Shown piece after piece: positions 1 to 5,215 of a stretch of DNA of 6,247 bases. Origin of the DNA: JACDAN01 sp046714355. Lineage in GTDB: Bacteria; Actinomycetota; Thermoleophilia; Gaiellales; Gaiellaceae. The stretch covers positions 1 to 6,247 of the forward strand of contig JBKKAR010000171.1 of assembly GCA_046714355.1 (NCBI GenBank). The letters run 5' to 3'. The notes beneath the pieces were generated by a model. That model was not told the DNA's origin and made no database searches. It saw only the letters and a program-made list of their open reading frames with translations. Each line of letters opens with the position of its first letter. Within the stretch, counting starts at the first letter, position 1. Both the position numbers and the translations under genes were made by a program.

Positions 1-1106
1 GCAACCCAGAGGCCTTGCACGGCGCCGAAGACACGAGCGAGGACGTGATCAGGCACCGCCCGCTGGAGAAGCGTGAACGCCGATACGTCGACGAGCGTGT
101 TCCCGAGGCCGACGAGCGCGAGGAAGAGCAGCACCGGAAGCGGGTCGGGGAAGACGCCGATCAGGGCGATCGGAATCCCCCAGAGCACGATCCCGACGAG
201 AAAGTTCGTCGTCAAGCGCCTCCCGATCAACGCCGCGGAGACCATCGCCCCCACCAGGCCACCGATGCCGACCGCCGAATTGAGGAACCCCACCCCTTCC
301 TCTCCGAGATCGAGGAGTTGGAGCGCGGTGACGACGATGAGGACGTTCAGCGCGCCTGCGACGAGAGTCTGGGAGACGAGCAGCAGCACGAGCACCCTCA
401 GTCCCTTCTCCTTCCCGAGCGTGACGAACCCCGCGGCGAACTCCTTCAGGGCGCCGCCGCGGCCCTCGCGCGGCTCGGGCTGAACGTCGACCCGCACTCT
501 GCTGACGAGAAGTGCCGAGAGCAGGAAGGCGGCAGCGGCGCCGCCGAAGACGACATCCGGGCTCGTGGCCGCGAGGACGAGGCCACCGATCGCCGGACCG
601 CCGAAGATTCCGAGGCTCTCGATCGTGCTCGACGTGACGTTGGCGGCCGTGAGCTCCTGCGGGTTCTTCGCCAGCGCCGGAAGGAGCGCAGCCTGCGCCG
701 GCCGGACGGCCGAGTACGCGACCGCGACCAGAGCCGCGAGGAGATAGACGACGGCCGCCGGCCCGTCCAGCAGGACTACGACGGTCGTGGCCCCTAGGAG
801 CACGGCACGCGTCAGCTCCGCACCGACGATGACGCGTTCGCGACGGAACTTGTCTCCGAGAACGGCGGCGAACGGCGAGGCGATTGCGGACGGCAAGAAC
901 CGGACGAGGCCGATCAGGCCGACCGCGGCGGCGCCACCGTCCCGATATGCGTAGACGGCCAGAGCGATCCCGTACGCCCAGTGGGCGATGATCGATGCGG
1001 CCCACGCCCCCTCGATCCGGCGGATGTTCGGGTTGCGAAAGACCCTGCCGAACGAGCGCGCGGCATCGCCGAGTTGTTCCCGCAGCGCTCTCACGCGGGA
1101 GAGCAT
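1..1106 (-). CDS. MFS exporter, EntS-like (3' end outside window)
   Basis: This is the first 368 codons of a major facilitator superfamily transporter in the inner membrane; the gene runs off the left edge without a stop. The frame was read by reverse translation from ATG 1106 (MLSRVRALREQLGDAARSFG). About ten hydrophobic segments are visible, near residues 37-55, 62-83, 95-113, 118-137, 165-181, 185-202, 236-262, 272-296, 301-319 and 323-341. A motif-A-like loop (GDKFRRERV, 84-92) follows the second helix, as expected for MFS. Residues 203-235 form the charged central loop between the two six-helix halves. The overall pattern resembles EntS/MFS_3 drug or siderophore exporters. In my recollection some actinobacterial relatives carry a C-terminal cyclic-nucleotide-binding domain; that part would lie outside the window. 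The substrate is unknown. No in-frame start precedes 1106 nearby. The large ORFs on either strand across this region are shadows full of Arg and acidic residues. Confidence 0.85.
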   Translation of the reverse strand, partial: MLSRVRALREQLGDAARSFGRVFRNPNIRRIEGAWAASIIAHWAYGIALAVYAYRDGGAAAVGLIGLVRFLPSAIASPFAAVLGDKFRRERVIVGAELTRAVLLGATTVVVLLDGPAAVVYLLAALVAVAYSAVRPAQAALLPALAKNPQELTAANVTSSTIESLGIFGGPAIGGLVLAATSPDVVFGGAAAAFLLSALLVSRVRVDVQPEPREGRGGALKEFAAGFVTLGKEKGLRVLVLLLVSQTLVAGALNVLIVVTALQLLDLGEEGVGFLNSAVGIGGLVGAMVSAALIGRRLTTNFLVGIVLWGIPIALIGVFPDPLPVLLFLALVGLGNTLVDVSAFTLLQRAVPDHVLARVFGAVQGLWV

Positions 1107-1206
1107 CCCACGCCGAATTGTGTTTTTCGAGTAGAACCGGGAAGATTTAGGGGCCGGCCTCCGTCTAGTGGGTCGGAAGAGACCGACGACGCGAAAGGAG
1201 AAACAG
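1107..1206. promoter_or_regulatory. Divergent intergenic region between MFS and small-protein genes
   Basis: These 100 bases must carry promoters for both the leftward exporter and the rightward 55-residue protein. It is more AT-rich at 1115-1150 than its surroundings. On the plus strand, GTTTTT at 1122-1127 followed 11 bases later by GGGAAG at 1139-1144 loosely resembles a SigB/SigF-type promoter (GTTT and GGGTAT boxes), but spacing and matches are imperfect. A short hairpin, GTCGG/CCGAC with a six-base loop, lies at 1172-1187 just before the ribosome binding site. No operator can be named. Confidence 0.4.
1194..1200 (+). promoter_or_regulatory. Strong Shine-Dalgarno site for the 55-residue protein
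   Basis: AAAGGAG lies six bases before ATG 1207. This is the best ribosome binding site in the window and it decides the start: an upstream in-frame ATG at 1168 has no such site, and using it would place this motif inside the coding sequence. Confidence 0.8.
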
Positions 1207-1374
1207 ATGTCGGACGAGGCCAACGAGAACATGGATCGCGCGGAGGAGAAGACCGACGACGTGGAGGCACACGGCTTCATCGGAAACGTCGACAACGTCG
1301 AGACGGTGGACGCGCAGGAAGAGCCGCCGGACGTCGAGGGTCACAGCTTCGGCAACGTCGAGAAGGCCGACTAA
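1207..1374 (+). CDS. Small acidic protein with two DVE[AG]H motifs, function unknown
   Basis: This encodes 55 residues rich in Asp and Glu, with no signal peptide, membrane segment or cysteine, so it is probably a cytosolic, largely disordered protein. Two related motifs are visible: DVEAHGFIGNV at residues 18-28 and DVEGHSFGNV at 42-51. They share D-V-E-[AG]-H-x-F, then G-N-V, with one extra residue in the first copy. An additional NVETVD stretch lies between them. The gene has its own strong ribosome binding site and its own terminator, so it is likely a real monocistronic gene, probably well expressed. I do not recognise a named family. My impression that short acidic proteins with VE-x-H repeats occur in other actinobacteria is from memory and unverified. 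It could be a precursor peptide, a metal-binding or stress microprotein, or an adaptor; the sequence does not decide. A longer form from ATG 1168 (68 residues) is unlikely because the ribosome binding site supports 1207. Confidence 0.75.
   Translation: MSDEANENMDRAEEKTDDVEAHGFIGNVDNVETVDAQEEPPDVEGHSFGNVEKAD
1258..1359 (+). repeat. Two-copy protein-level repeat in the small gene
   Basis: Copy 1 is encoded at 1258-1290 (DVEAHGFIGNV) and copy 2 at 1330-1359 (DVEGHSFGNV), with starts 72 bases apart. The nucleotide sequences have drifted (for example GTGGAGGCACAC against GTCGAGGGTCAC) while the residues D, V, E, H, F, G, N and V are kept. That pattern is more consistent with selection on the peptide than with a recent DNA duplication. 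Confidence 0.65.
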
Positions 1375-1393
1375 AGCATTTTCAGGCGCTACG

Positions 1394-1419
1394 AAAGGGC
1401 GGCCTCGGCCGCCCTTTTT
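1394..1419 (+). terminator. Rho-independent terminator between convergent genes
   Basis: AAAGGGCGGCC pairs perfectly with GGCCGCCCTTT (11 bp; in practice a GC-rich stem with a CTCG loop), ending in five consecutive T. It lies 19 bases after the stop of the 55-residue gene and a few bases beyond the stop of the convergent GAF gene at 1424. In the leftward direction the stem is followed by only three T, so it is best for the plus-strand transcript but probably serves both. Confidence 0.9.
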
Positions 1420-1423
1420 CGTT

Positions 1424-2059
1424 CTACGAGAACAGCGCCTCGAGCGAGCGCAGAAGGTCGACACCGGCGGCCCGGCGCTTGCCGTCCAACCCCTCCAGGT
1501 TCTCCGCTACCCGCGCCAGCAGGGCCGCATCGGTGCCGGCGTCGTCCAGCACGGCCTTCGCACGCCGGGCCTTCCGGAGCAGGTCGAGCGCGATCGCCGC
1601 CTGGTTCCCGAACAGCCCGAGCAGGTCCATCTCGTGGAGCGAGAACCGCGCCTCCCGCGGGCGGTCGAGCACTTGAAGCACGCCGAGCGGCTCCTCCTCG
1701 TGGAGGAGGGGCACTGACATCAGCCCCTTGGGCACGTATCCGGTCCGCTCGGCGATGTCACGGCCGCCCCAGCGTGGGTCCTGCGAGACGTCCTCGAGCA
1801 CGAGCGGCTGCCGTGTGACGAGCGTCCAGCCGGCGATACCCGTGCTGGACGGGATCCGGTGGCCGAGGAGCTCCTCGGATCCCTCGCCGGCCACGGCTTC
1901 GAACACGAGCTCGTCCGTCGTATCGTCGTAGAGGAAGATCGTCGACGCCTTCGCAGCGAAGATGCCGCGCGCGACCTCCACGGTCGCCTGCAGGAGCGCG
2001 CGGTGCGCATCCTCCGAGCCGAGCACGCCAGCGGCAACGGCCGCGCGGAGTTCAGTCAC
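1424..2059 (-). CDS. GAF-domain sensor protein
   Basis: This is a 211-residue cytosolic protein. A single GAF domain spans about residues 18-163, with the usual pattern: an N-terminal helix, strand ASTIFLYDD (38-46), helix/loop segment STGIAGW (72-78), LVLEDVSQDPRW (86-97), LMSVPLL (113-119), LGVLQVLDR (125-133) and a closing helix with LGLFGNQAAIALDLL. GAF domains bind small ligands such as cyclic nucleotides, haem or metabolites, or act as dimer platforms. The ligand here cannot be told, and no cysteine is available to attach a bilin. The tail 164-211 is helical, with no kinase, cyclase, GGDEF or HTH output, so it probably acts by binding a partner. The start is GTG 2059 with GGAGGG five bases upstream; it overlaps the subtilisin-like gene by eight bases (GTGACTGA), implying coupled translation. 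It is the last gene of the operon and stops at TAG. Confidence 0.88.
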   Translation of the reverse strand: MTELRAAVAAGVLGSEDAHRALLQATVEVARGIFAAKASTIFLYDDTTDELVFEAVAGEGSEELLGHRIPSSTGIAGWTLVTRQPLVLEDVSQDPRWGGRDIAERTGYVPKGLMSVPLLHEEEPLGVLQVLDRPREARFSLHEMDLLGLFGNQAAIALDLLRKARRAKAVLDDAGTDAALLARVAENLEGLDGKRRAAGVDLLRSLEALFS

Positions 2060-2070
2060 CGAGTCCCTCC
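2052..2070 (-). promoter_or_regulatory. Overlapping stop/start with Shine-Dalgarno inside peptidase gene
   Basis: Reading leftward, GGAGGG (2070-2065) precedes GTG (2059-2057) by five bases, and the peptidase stop TGA (2054-2052) lies inside the GAF gene's first codons. The ribosome binding site is therefore within the peptidase reading frame. This fixes the GAF start and predicts termination-reinitiation coupling. Confidence 0.75.
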
Positions 2071-2888
2071 ACGTTCGACGCCGTCAGGTAGAGCGCGCTC
2101 TTGAGCTGGAACGGCGTCAACTCCGGGTGCTTGCCGAGGATCAGGGCGCAGATGCCACTCATGTGCGGCGTCGCGAAGCTGTTCCCTGTCGACCGGGCCT
2201 GCGTCCTCCCGAGCCAGGCGACCTCCACGTCGACGCCCCGGGCAAAGAACTCAACCGGCGGGCTGGGGTTGTAGTAGAAGGTCTCGGCGCCCGTCTCCTC
2301 GTGGCTGCCAACGGAGATTACGGACGAGAAGCGCCACGGGTAGCTCTCGACGGGCATGTTGTGCGCCGAGGCGACGAGCACCGTCCGTTTGAAGTAGGCA
2401 CGGTCCGCCACCTCGTGGAGAAGCCCGGCGAAATGGCTCTTCGTGGTCGAGAGGCTCATGTTGATGACGTGGAAGCCCTGCTCGACGGCATACTGCAGGC
2501 CGCCGAGGAGCGCCGAGCCACTGCCTGTGAACCCGGCGCCGAGAACCCGAACGCTGTAGAGCTCGCAGTCGGGAGCCAGCGACCGGACGATCCCCGCGCA
2601 TGCAGTTCCGTGGCCGCAGAGGTCTCCCTCGGCGTCGTCGACGACGGTGACTTCGTCGTCCTCACCTACCTCGACGGCGACGGTGCCTGCGAGCTCCCCG
2701 ACCACCGGGTGGTCGCGCTCGATCCCGCTGTCGAGGATGCAGACCCGGACGCCCTTGCCGGTGGACCCGCCCCAGGCCCACTCGCGCGTGACGCGGCCCG
2801 GCCACTGCGTCGGCAGCGCGAGCGACTCCCCAGTTCCGGCCGGGAGGCTCCACGCGGGGAGCAAACGCTCGGGCGCTGGTTCGGCCAT
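2052..2888 (-). CDS. S8 subtilisin-like serine peptidase, probably cytosolic
   Basis: This is a 278-residue subtilase. The catalytic triad is complete: Asp53 in CILDSGIE, His93 in GHGTACAGI and Ser237 in GNSFATPHMSG. The oxyanion-hole Asn is probably Asn177, but its usual AAGN context reads ASAHN. The fold segments around them are present (VRVLGAGFTGSGSALLGGLQYA; VINMSLS; ISVGSH). There is no signal peptide, and only about 45 residues precede the catalytic core, too short for a typical I9 propeptide. It therefore probably acts inside the cell, though it is not clearly a Bacillus-type intracellular subtilisin since the classic N-terminal LIPY motif is not seen. The start is ATG 2888, nine bases after the FTCD_C stop, with a weak ribosome binding site, fitting coupled translation. 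Its stop lies inside the GAF gene. The substrate is unknown; candidates are a regulatory protein, a peptide precursor or one of its operon neighbours. Confidence 0.92.
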   Translation of the reverse strand: MAEPAPERLLPAWSLPAGTGESLALPTQWPGRVTREWAWGGSTGKGVRVCILDSGIERDHPVVGELAGTVAVEVGEDDEVTVVDDAEGDLCGHGTACAGIVRSLAPDCELYSVRVLGAGFTGSGSALLGGLQYAVEQGFHVINMSLSTTKSHFAGLLHEVADRAYFKRTVLVASAHNMPVESYPWRFSSVISVGSHEETGAETFYYNPSPPVEFFARGVDVEVAWLGRTQARSTGNSFATPHMSGICALILGKHPELTPFQLKSALYLTASNVEGLGD

Positions 2889-2897
2889 CGCTCGATG

Positions 2898-3494
2898 TTA
2901 CGCCCCGTCTGTCGAGCTGACCGCCTCGCGGGCCGCCTGCGAGGCGGTCTTGGCAAGTTCCTTCGCCTGCGTCACCCGCTCGTCGTCCGGCGTGACGGCG
3001 AGGTTGATTGCGACGAGGCTCGCGGCTGCGCGAGTCCCGGCCTCGGCGAGTAGTGCGGCCGCCGCGGCGTCACCCCGGCGGTCCGCCGCGCCGCGATCGG
3101 CGACCATCGCGGCGAGACAGGCGGCGTCCGCGCCCGCCTCCGCGATCACGAGCGGTACCTCGGCCGCGCGTGAGAGCGCCGCGCCGACGGCTGCGTCTCG
3201 GACGGCCGGTTCCACGCGCTCCGGCAGCCGCATGGATGCCAACGCCTGCTCGTATGCCTCGGCGTCCCGCTGGGCAAGCGGCGCGGTTCGCTTCCGAAGT
3301 CGCTCTGCCTGAGCGATCGCCGCGCCGGCGTCCGGCCAGTCGGGTGAGGCTCGAGCGACCATCGCGGAGAGGCCCGCCGACATGGTGATCGCCAGAGCAG
3401 CGGCCGACCCGCCGCCGGGCGTGGGCTCCTCCGAGGCGATCGCGTCGAGCAGTTCGCGCAGCCGGAGGTCGAGAAGGTCGCCCGTGGACGCCAC
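2898..3494 (-). CDS. Cyclodeaminase/cyclohydrolase family protein (FTCD_C)
   Basis: This is a 198-residue, alanine-rich, all-helical protein of the FTCD_C family, which includes formiminotetrahydrofolate cyclodeaminase and methenyltetrahydrofolate cyclohydrolase (FchA). The signature EEPTPGGGSAAAL (residues 22-34) forms the conserved Gly-rich turn near the folate site. Later conserved elements are a middle helix with RDAEAYEQAL (76-85), RRGDAAAAALL (139-149) and the closing SLVAINLAV (159-167). The length matches stand-alone members of the family. It probably acts in cytosolic one-carbon metabolism, but no formiminotransferase, fhs or folD gene is beside it, so the reaction is not settled. 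The start is taken as GTG 3494, eleven bases after the stop of the preceding gene; the same frame stays open back to 4100, but that part is antisense-free shadow overlapping two real genes. AGAGA eight bases upstream is a modest ribosome binding site. Confidence 0.85.
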   Translation of the reverse strand: MASTGDLLDLRLRELLDAIASEEPTPGGGSAAALAITMSAGLSAMVARASPDWPDAGAAIAQAERLRKRTAPLAQRDAEAYEQALASMRLPERVEPAVRDAAVGAALSRAAEVPLVIAEAGADAACLAAMVADRGAADRRGDAAAAALLAEAGTRAAASLVAINLAVTPDDERVTQAKELAKTASQAAREAVSSTDGA

Positions 3495-3505
3495 GAGCGG
3501 ATTCT

Positions 3506-3757
3506 CTACTTGTCGAGGCGGCGGCGCAGGATCTCGACTGCGTCGGCGTGCGCGACGACGTCGGCCTCTTCGAGCACGGCCTCCGGGTTCTCGATCACCC
3601 GGCGCCGGTACTCCTTGTCCGCGTCGGCCCGCTGGACGATCTCGGCGAGGCCCTGCCGCATGAGCGGCAGATCCTGTGCGGCCCTCAGCCAGGCCTCCGG
3701 AGCGGGTGGGAGTGCCCCCAAGATCTCTCCAAGCTTCTCTTCGTCGTAAGTAGCCAT
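3506..3757 (-). CDS. 83-residue sigma-linked protein with NHLP/nitrile-hydratase-like segment
   Basis: This is a small, charged, helical protein without cysteine, signal peptide or membrane segment. Two parts are visible. Residues 6-36 hold LGEILGALPPAPEAWLRAAQDLP, an amphipathic helix followed by a Pro-rich turn. Residues 41-65 (VQRADADKEYRRRVIENPEAVLEEA) follow the pattern D-x-E-[FY]-R-x-x-[LV]-[LIV]-x-[DN]-P-x-A-x-L-x-E-A. That pattern is typical of the N-terminal segment of nitrile hydratase alpha subunits and of NHLP-type leader peptides. There is no Gly-Gly site and no Cys/Ser/Thr-rich core, so an ordinary RiPP precursor is unlikely. It begins 15 bases after the sigma gene stop, where an anti-sigma gene often sits, but it lacks the HxxxCxxC zinc motif. 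Its function is unknown; it may bind or regulate the sigma factor, or serve as a substrate or adaptor for the downstream peptidase. The start is ATG 3757; the nearest GAGG overlaps the sigma stop, at rather long spacing. Confidence 0.8.
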   Translation of the reverse strand: MATYDEEKLGEILGALPPAPEAWLRAAQDLPLMRQGLAEIVQRADADKEYRRRVIENPEAVLEEADVVAHADAVEILRRRLDK

Positions 3758-3772
3758 AGTTGATCGCCAACC

Positions 3773-4321
3773 TCAGGACGCCGGAGCGCCGAGGTTTCTT
3801 CCCTCCATCTCGGATCGGAGCTTGGTCAGGCAGCGGGAAATGCGGCTGGCGATCGTGCCTGACGGGAGATCGAGCGCCTCGCCGATCGTGCGGTAGCTTT
3901 CGTCGCGAGTGAAAAAGCGGTCGAGGATCTCCTGGCAGTTGTCCGGAAGGGCCGCGAGCGCTTCGTGGACGGCGCGAGCCTCGTCGAGCTTCCCGATCGT
4001 GTCGTCCGCGTCCGGCACTTCGAAGTCTTCCTCGAGCAGCTCGGCGGAGCCGGCGCGGAGCCGGTCGATGCAGAGTCTCCGGGTCAGCTGTGCGAGCCAC
4101 GGCCGGATCGCCTCGTCGTCGCGGAGCTTGTGGAGGTGCTCGTACGCCCGCGCGAAGACCTCTTGGAAAACGTCTTCCGCGTCGTGCTCAGGCAGATTGA
4201 ACGCCTGGAGCGCGATCGCATAGACGTAGCGCGAGAAGCGTTCGACCAGCTCGCGCCACGCCTCGTGGTCGCCCGCGCGGCACCGCGCCACAAGTTGAGC
4301 GTCCGTGGGCTCCATCCGCAT
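3773..4321 (-). CDS. ECF-type RNA polymerase sigma factor
   Basis: This is a sigma-70 family regulator of about 182 residues with only regions 2 and 4, as in extracytoplasmic-function sigma factors. Region 2 spans about 5-90: DAQLVARCRAGDHEAWRELV, then the core-binding DAEDVFQEVFARAYEHL (47-63) and the promoter-melting stretch IRPWLAQLTRRLCIDRLR (72-89). An acidic linker follows (EEDFEVPDADD, 97-107). Region 4 spans about 116-172: ALPDNCQEILDRFFTRDESYRTIGEALDLPSGTIASRISRCLTKLR, with the helix-turn-helix that reads the -35 box. ATG 4321 is chosen because AGG lies eight bases upstream. ATG 4327 and 4315 are close alternatives, and a longer form from 4441 would overlap the M55 gene and add an unconserved tail. 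It should redirect RNA polymerase to a small regulon, possibly including its own operon. No classical anti-sigma gene is beside it; the next gene encodes the 83-residue protein. Confidence 0.92.
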   Translation of the reverse strand: MRMEPTDAQLVARCRAGDHEAWRELVERFSRYVYAIALQAFNLPEHDAEDVFQEVFARAYEHLHKLRDDEAIRPWLAQLTRRLCIDRLRAGSAELLEEDFEVPDADDTIGKLDEARAVHEALAALPDNCQEILDRFFTRDESYRTIGEALDLPSGTIASRISRCLTKLRSEMEGRNLGAPAS

Positions 4322-4373
4322 GCTCATGGCCTGAACCGTATCCACGCATACAGCTTGAACCATCGCGGATGAT

Positions 4374-5198
4374 TTAGGGCAGCGAGGGCTCCAAAAAGAG
4401 GTTCCGCCAGGCTGTCCACCAGTCCTCGGCCCGCGCGACAATCGAGCGCGGGCTCGTAACTTCGATTCCGGCCCGTCCGCGGTACTTCTCCACCTCCGGC
4501 GTGTGCATGAAGTCGACCTCGATCTCGGCCGGGCGGCCCGGGTCGTAGGGCGAGACTGCTTTCAGATCCTTGAGCGCGTTCTGGGCACCCTCCTCGATCA
4601 CCTCGCGCGCCAGGATCGGCGTCAGGGTTCTGGCAGCGCGGGCCCCGATGCCTTTCTTGACCGCGACCGTCGTCAGGCCGTCCCCGAGCAGCGCCTTGCC
4701 TTCGCGGCAGGCGGCCTCGTCGCCGGTCACGAGCAGGACGGGGCAGCCCCAGTTCCCGCACATCGCAGCATTGATCGCGGACTCGCCGACGAGGACGCCG
4801 TTGAATCGAAGGTTGAGCCACTCACGACCGGAGACGGTGTGGTTCATGACCCCGTCGGGCGTTCCGGCCATGGCGTGCATCCCGACAAGCAGACAGGCGT
4901 CGCAGCCCTCCTCGAGAAACTCGGTGTACTGCGTCCATGTCGACTGGACGACGTACTCGCAGGCCGGATCGAGCATGTCGTGGACCAGGGAATTGAAGCT
5001 CCACGCCTTGCCGGCGCCGTGGTGATCCATGACTACGATCTCTCTGGCGCCTGCGGCCTTCGCGCCCCGGACGGCGGCGTTGATCTCCTCGGTGTAGAAC
5101 TTCCGGCCCTCCTCATACATTTCGTGGCCGCCCAGGGTCTGCTCGCCCCGGACGATCCCGGCGACGCCCTCCATGTCGCTGATGATGTGGACTCGCAT
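4374..5198 (-). CDS. M55 family D-aminopeptidase (DppA-like)
   Basis: This is a 274-residue protein, the normal length for the M55 zinc D-aminopeptidase family typified by Bacillus subtilis DppA. That enzyme releases N-terminal D-amino acids such as D-Ala from peptides and is thought to help recycle cell-wall peptides. The metal ligands known for the family are at matching places: Asp8 and Glu10 in SDMEG, His60 in MDHHG, His108 in GMHAM and Glu139 in LVGESAINA. The conserved catalytic His is His120 in MNHTVSG. There is no signal peptide, so it is probably a cytosolic decamer-type enzyme. It uses ATG 5198, fixed because the SDMEG motif begins at residue 7. The ribosome binding site is weak, and only 17 bases separate it from the divergent SDR gene. 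It heads the leftward gene string and ends with TAA 52 bases before the chosen sigma start. The presence of a second peptidase in the same string suggests peptide turnover. Confidence 0.92.
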   Translation of the reverse strand: MRVHIISDMEGVAGIVRGEQTLGGHEMYEEGRKFYTEEINAAVRGAKAAGAREIVVMDHHGAGKAWSFNSLVHDMLDPACEYVVQSTWTQYTEFLEEGCDACLLVGMHAMAGTPDGVMNHTVSGREWLNLRFNGVLVGESAINAAMCGNWGCPVLLVTGDEAACREGKALLGDGLTTVAVKKGIGARAARTLTPILAREVIEEGAQNALKDLKAVSPYDPGRPAEIEVDFMHTPEVEKYRGRAGIEVTSPRSIVARAEDWWTAWRNLFLEPSLP

Positions 5199-5215
5199 GG
5201 CTATAGGTTCTCATC
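5199..5215. promoter_or_regulatory. 17-bp divergent gap with palindromic CTATAG
   Basis: Only 17 bases lie between ATG 5198 (minus) and GTG 5216 (plus). They contain the self-complementary hexamer CTATAG at 5201-5206. On the plus strand TATAGG (5202-5207) is a plausible -10 box placed so that transcription would begin at or near GTG 5216, giving a leaderless mRNA; CTGATG at 5179-5184 is a weak -35 match 17 bases upstream. Alternatively AGG at 5205-5207, eight bases before GTG, could be a ribosome binding site. Any promoter for the leftward operon must lie largely inside the SDR coding region; I could not pick a convincing one. Confidence 0.35.

Larger units (their letters stand above)
1424..5198 (-). 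other. Six-gene operon: M55, sigma, small protein, FTCD_C, S8, GAF
   Basis: All six genes point leftward. From the sigma gene onward the gaps are 15, 11 and 9 bases, then an 8-base overlap. About 52 bases separate the M55 peptidase stop from the chosen sigma start, and no terminator-like hairpin is visible in any gap. The first gene has only 17 bp upstream before a divergent gene. The last gene ends at the bidirectional hairpin at 1394-1419. An additional internal promoter before the sigma gene is possible, so the peptidase at the head may be only partly co-transcribed. Confidence 0.7.

Noticed and set aside
15..1005. Long open frames on both strands across the MFS gene (15-797 plus, 49-1005 minus)
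   Set aside because: They are Arg-, Asp- and Glu-rich with no domain pattern, while the minus-strand frame from ATG 1106 gives a clean multi-helix MFS protein over the same bases.
1962..3053. 363-codon plus-strand open frame opposite the GAF, S8 and FTCD_C genes
   Set aside because: Antisense shadow in high-GC DNA; the opposite strand encodes recognisable catalytic motifs in three consecutive genes.
3495..4100. N-terminal extension of the FTCD_C frame back to 4100
   Set aside because: It would overlap the 83-residue gene and most of the sigma gene on the same strand, and the extension is Arg-rich shadow sequence; GTG 3494 gives the normal family length.
4322..4441. Longer sigma factor start at 4441
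   Set aside because: It adds about 40 unconserved residues overlapping the end of the M55 gene; the sigma region 2 begins right after the ATG cluster at 4315-4327.
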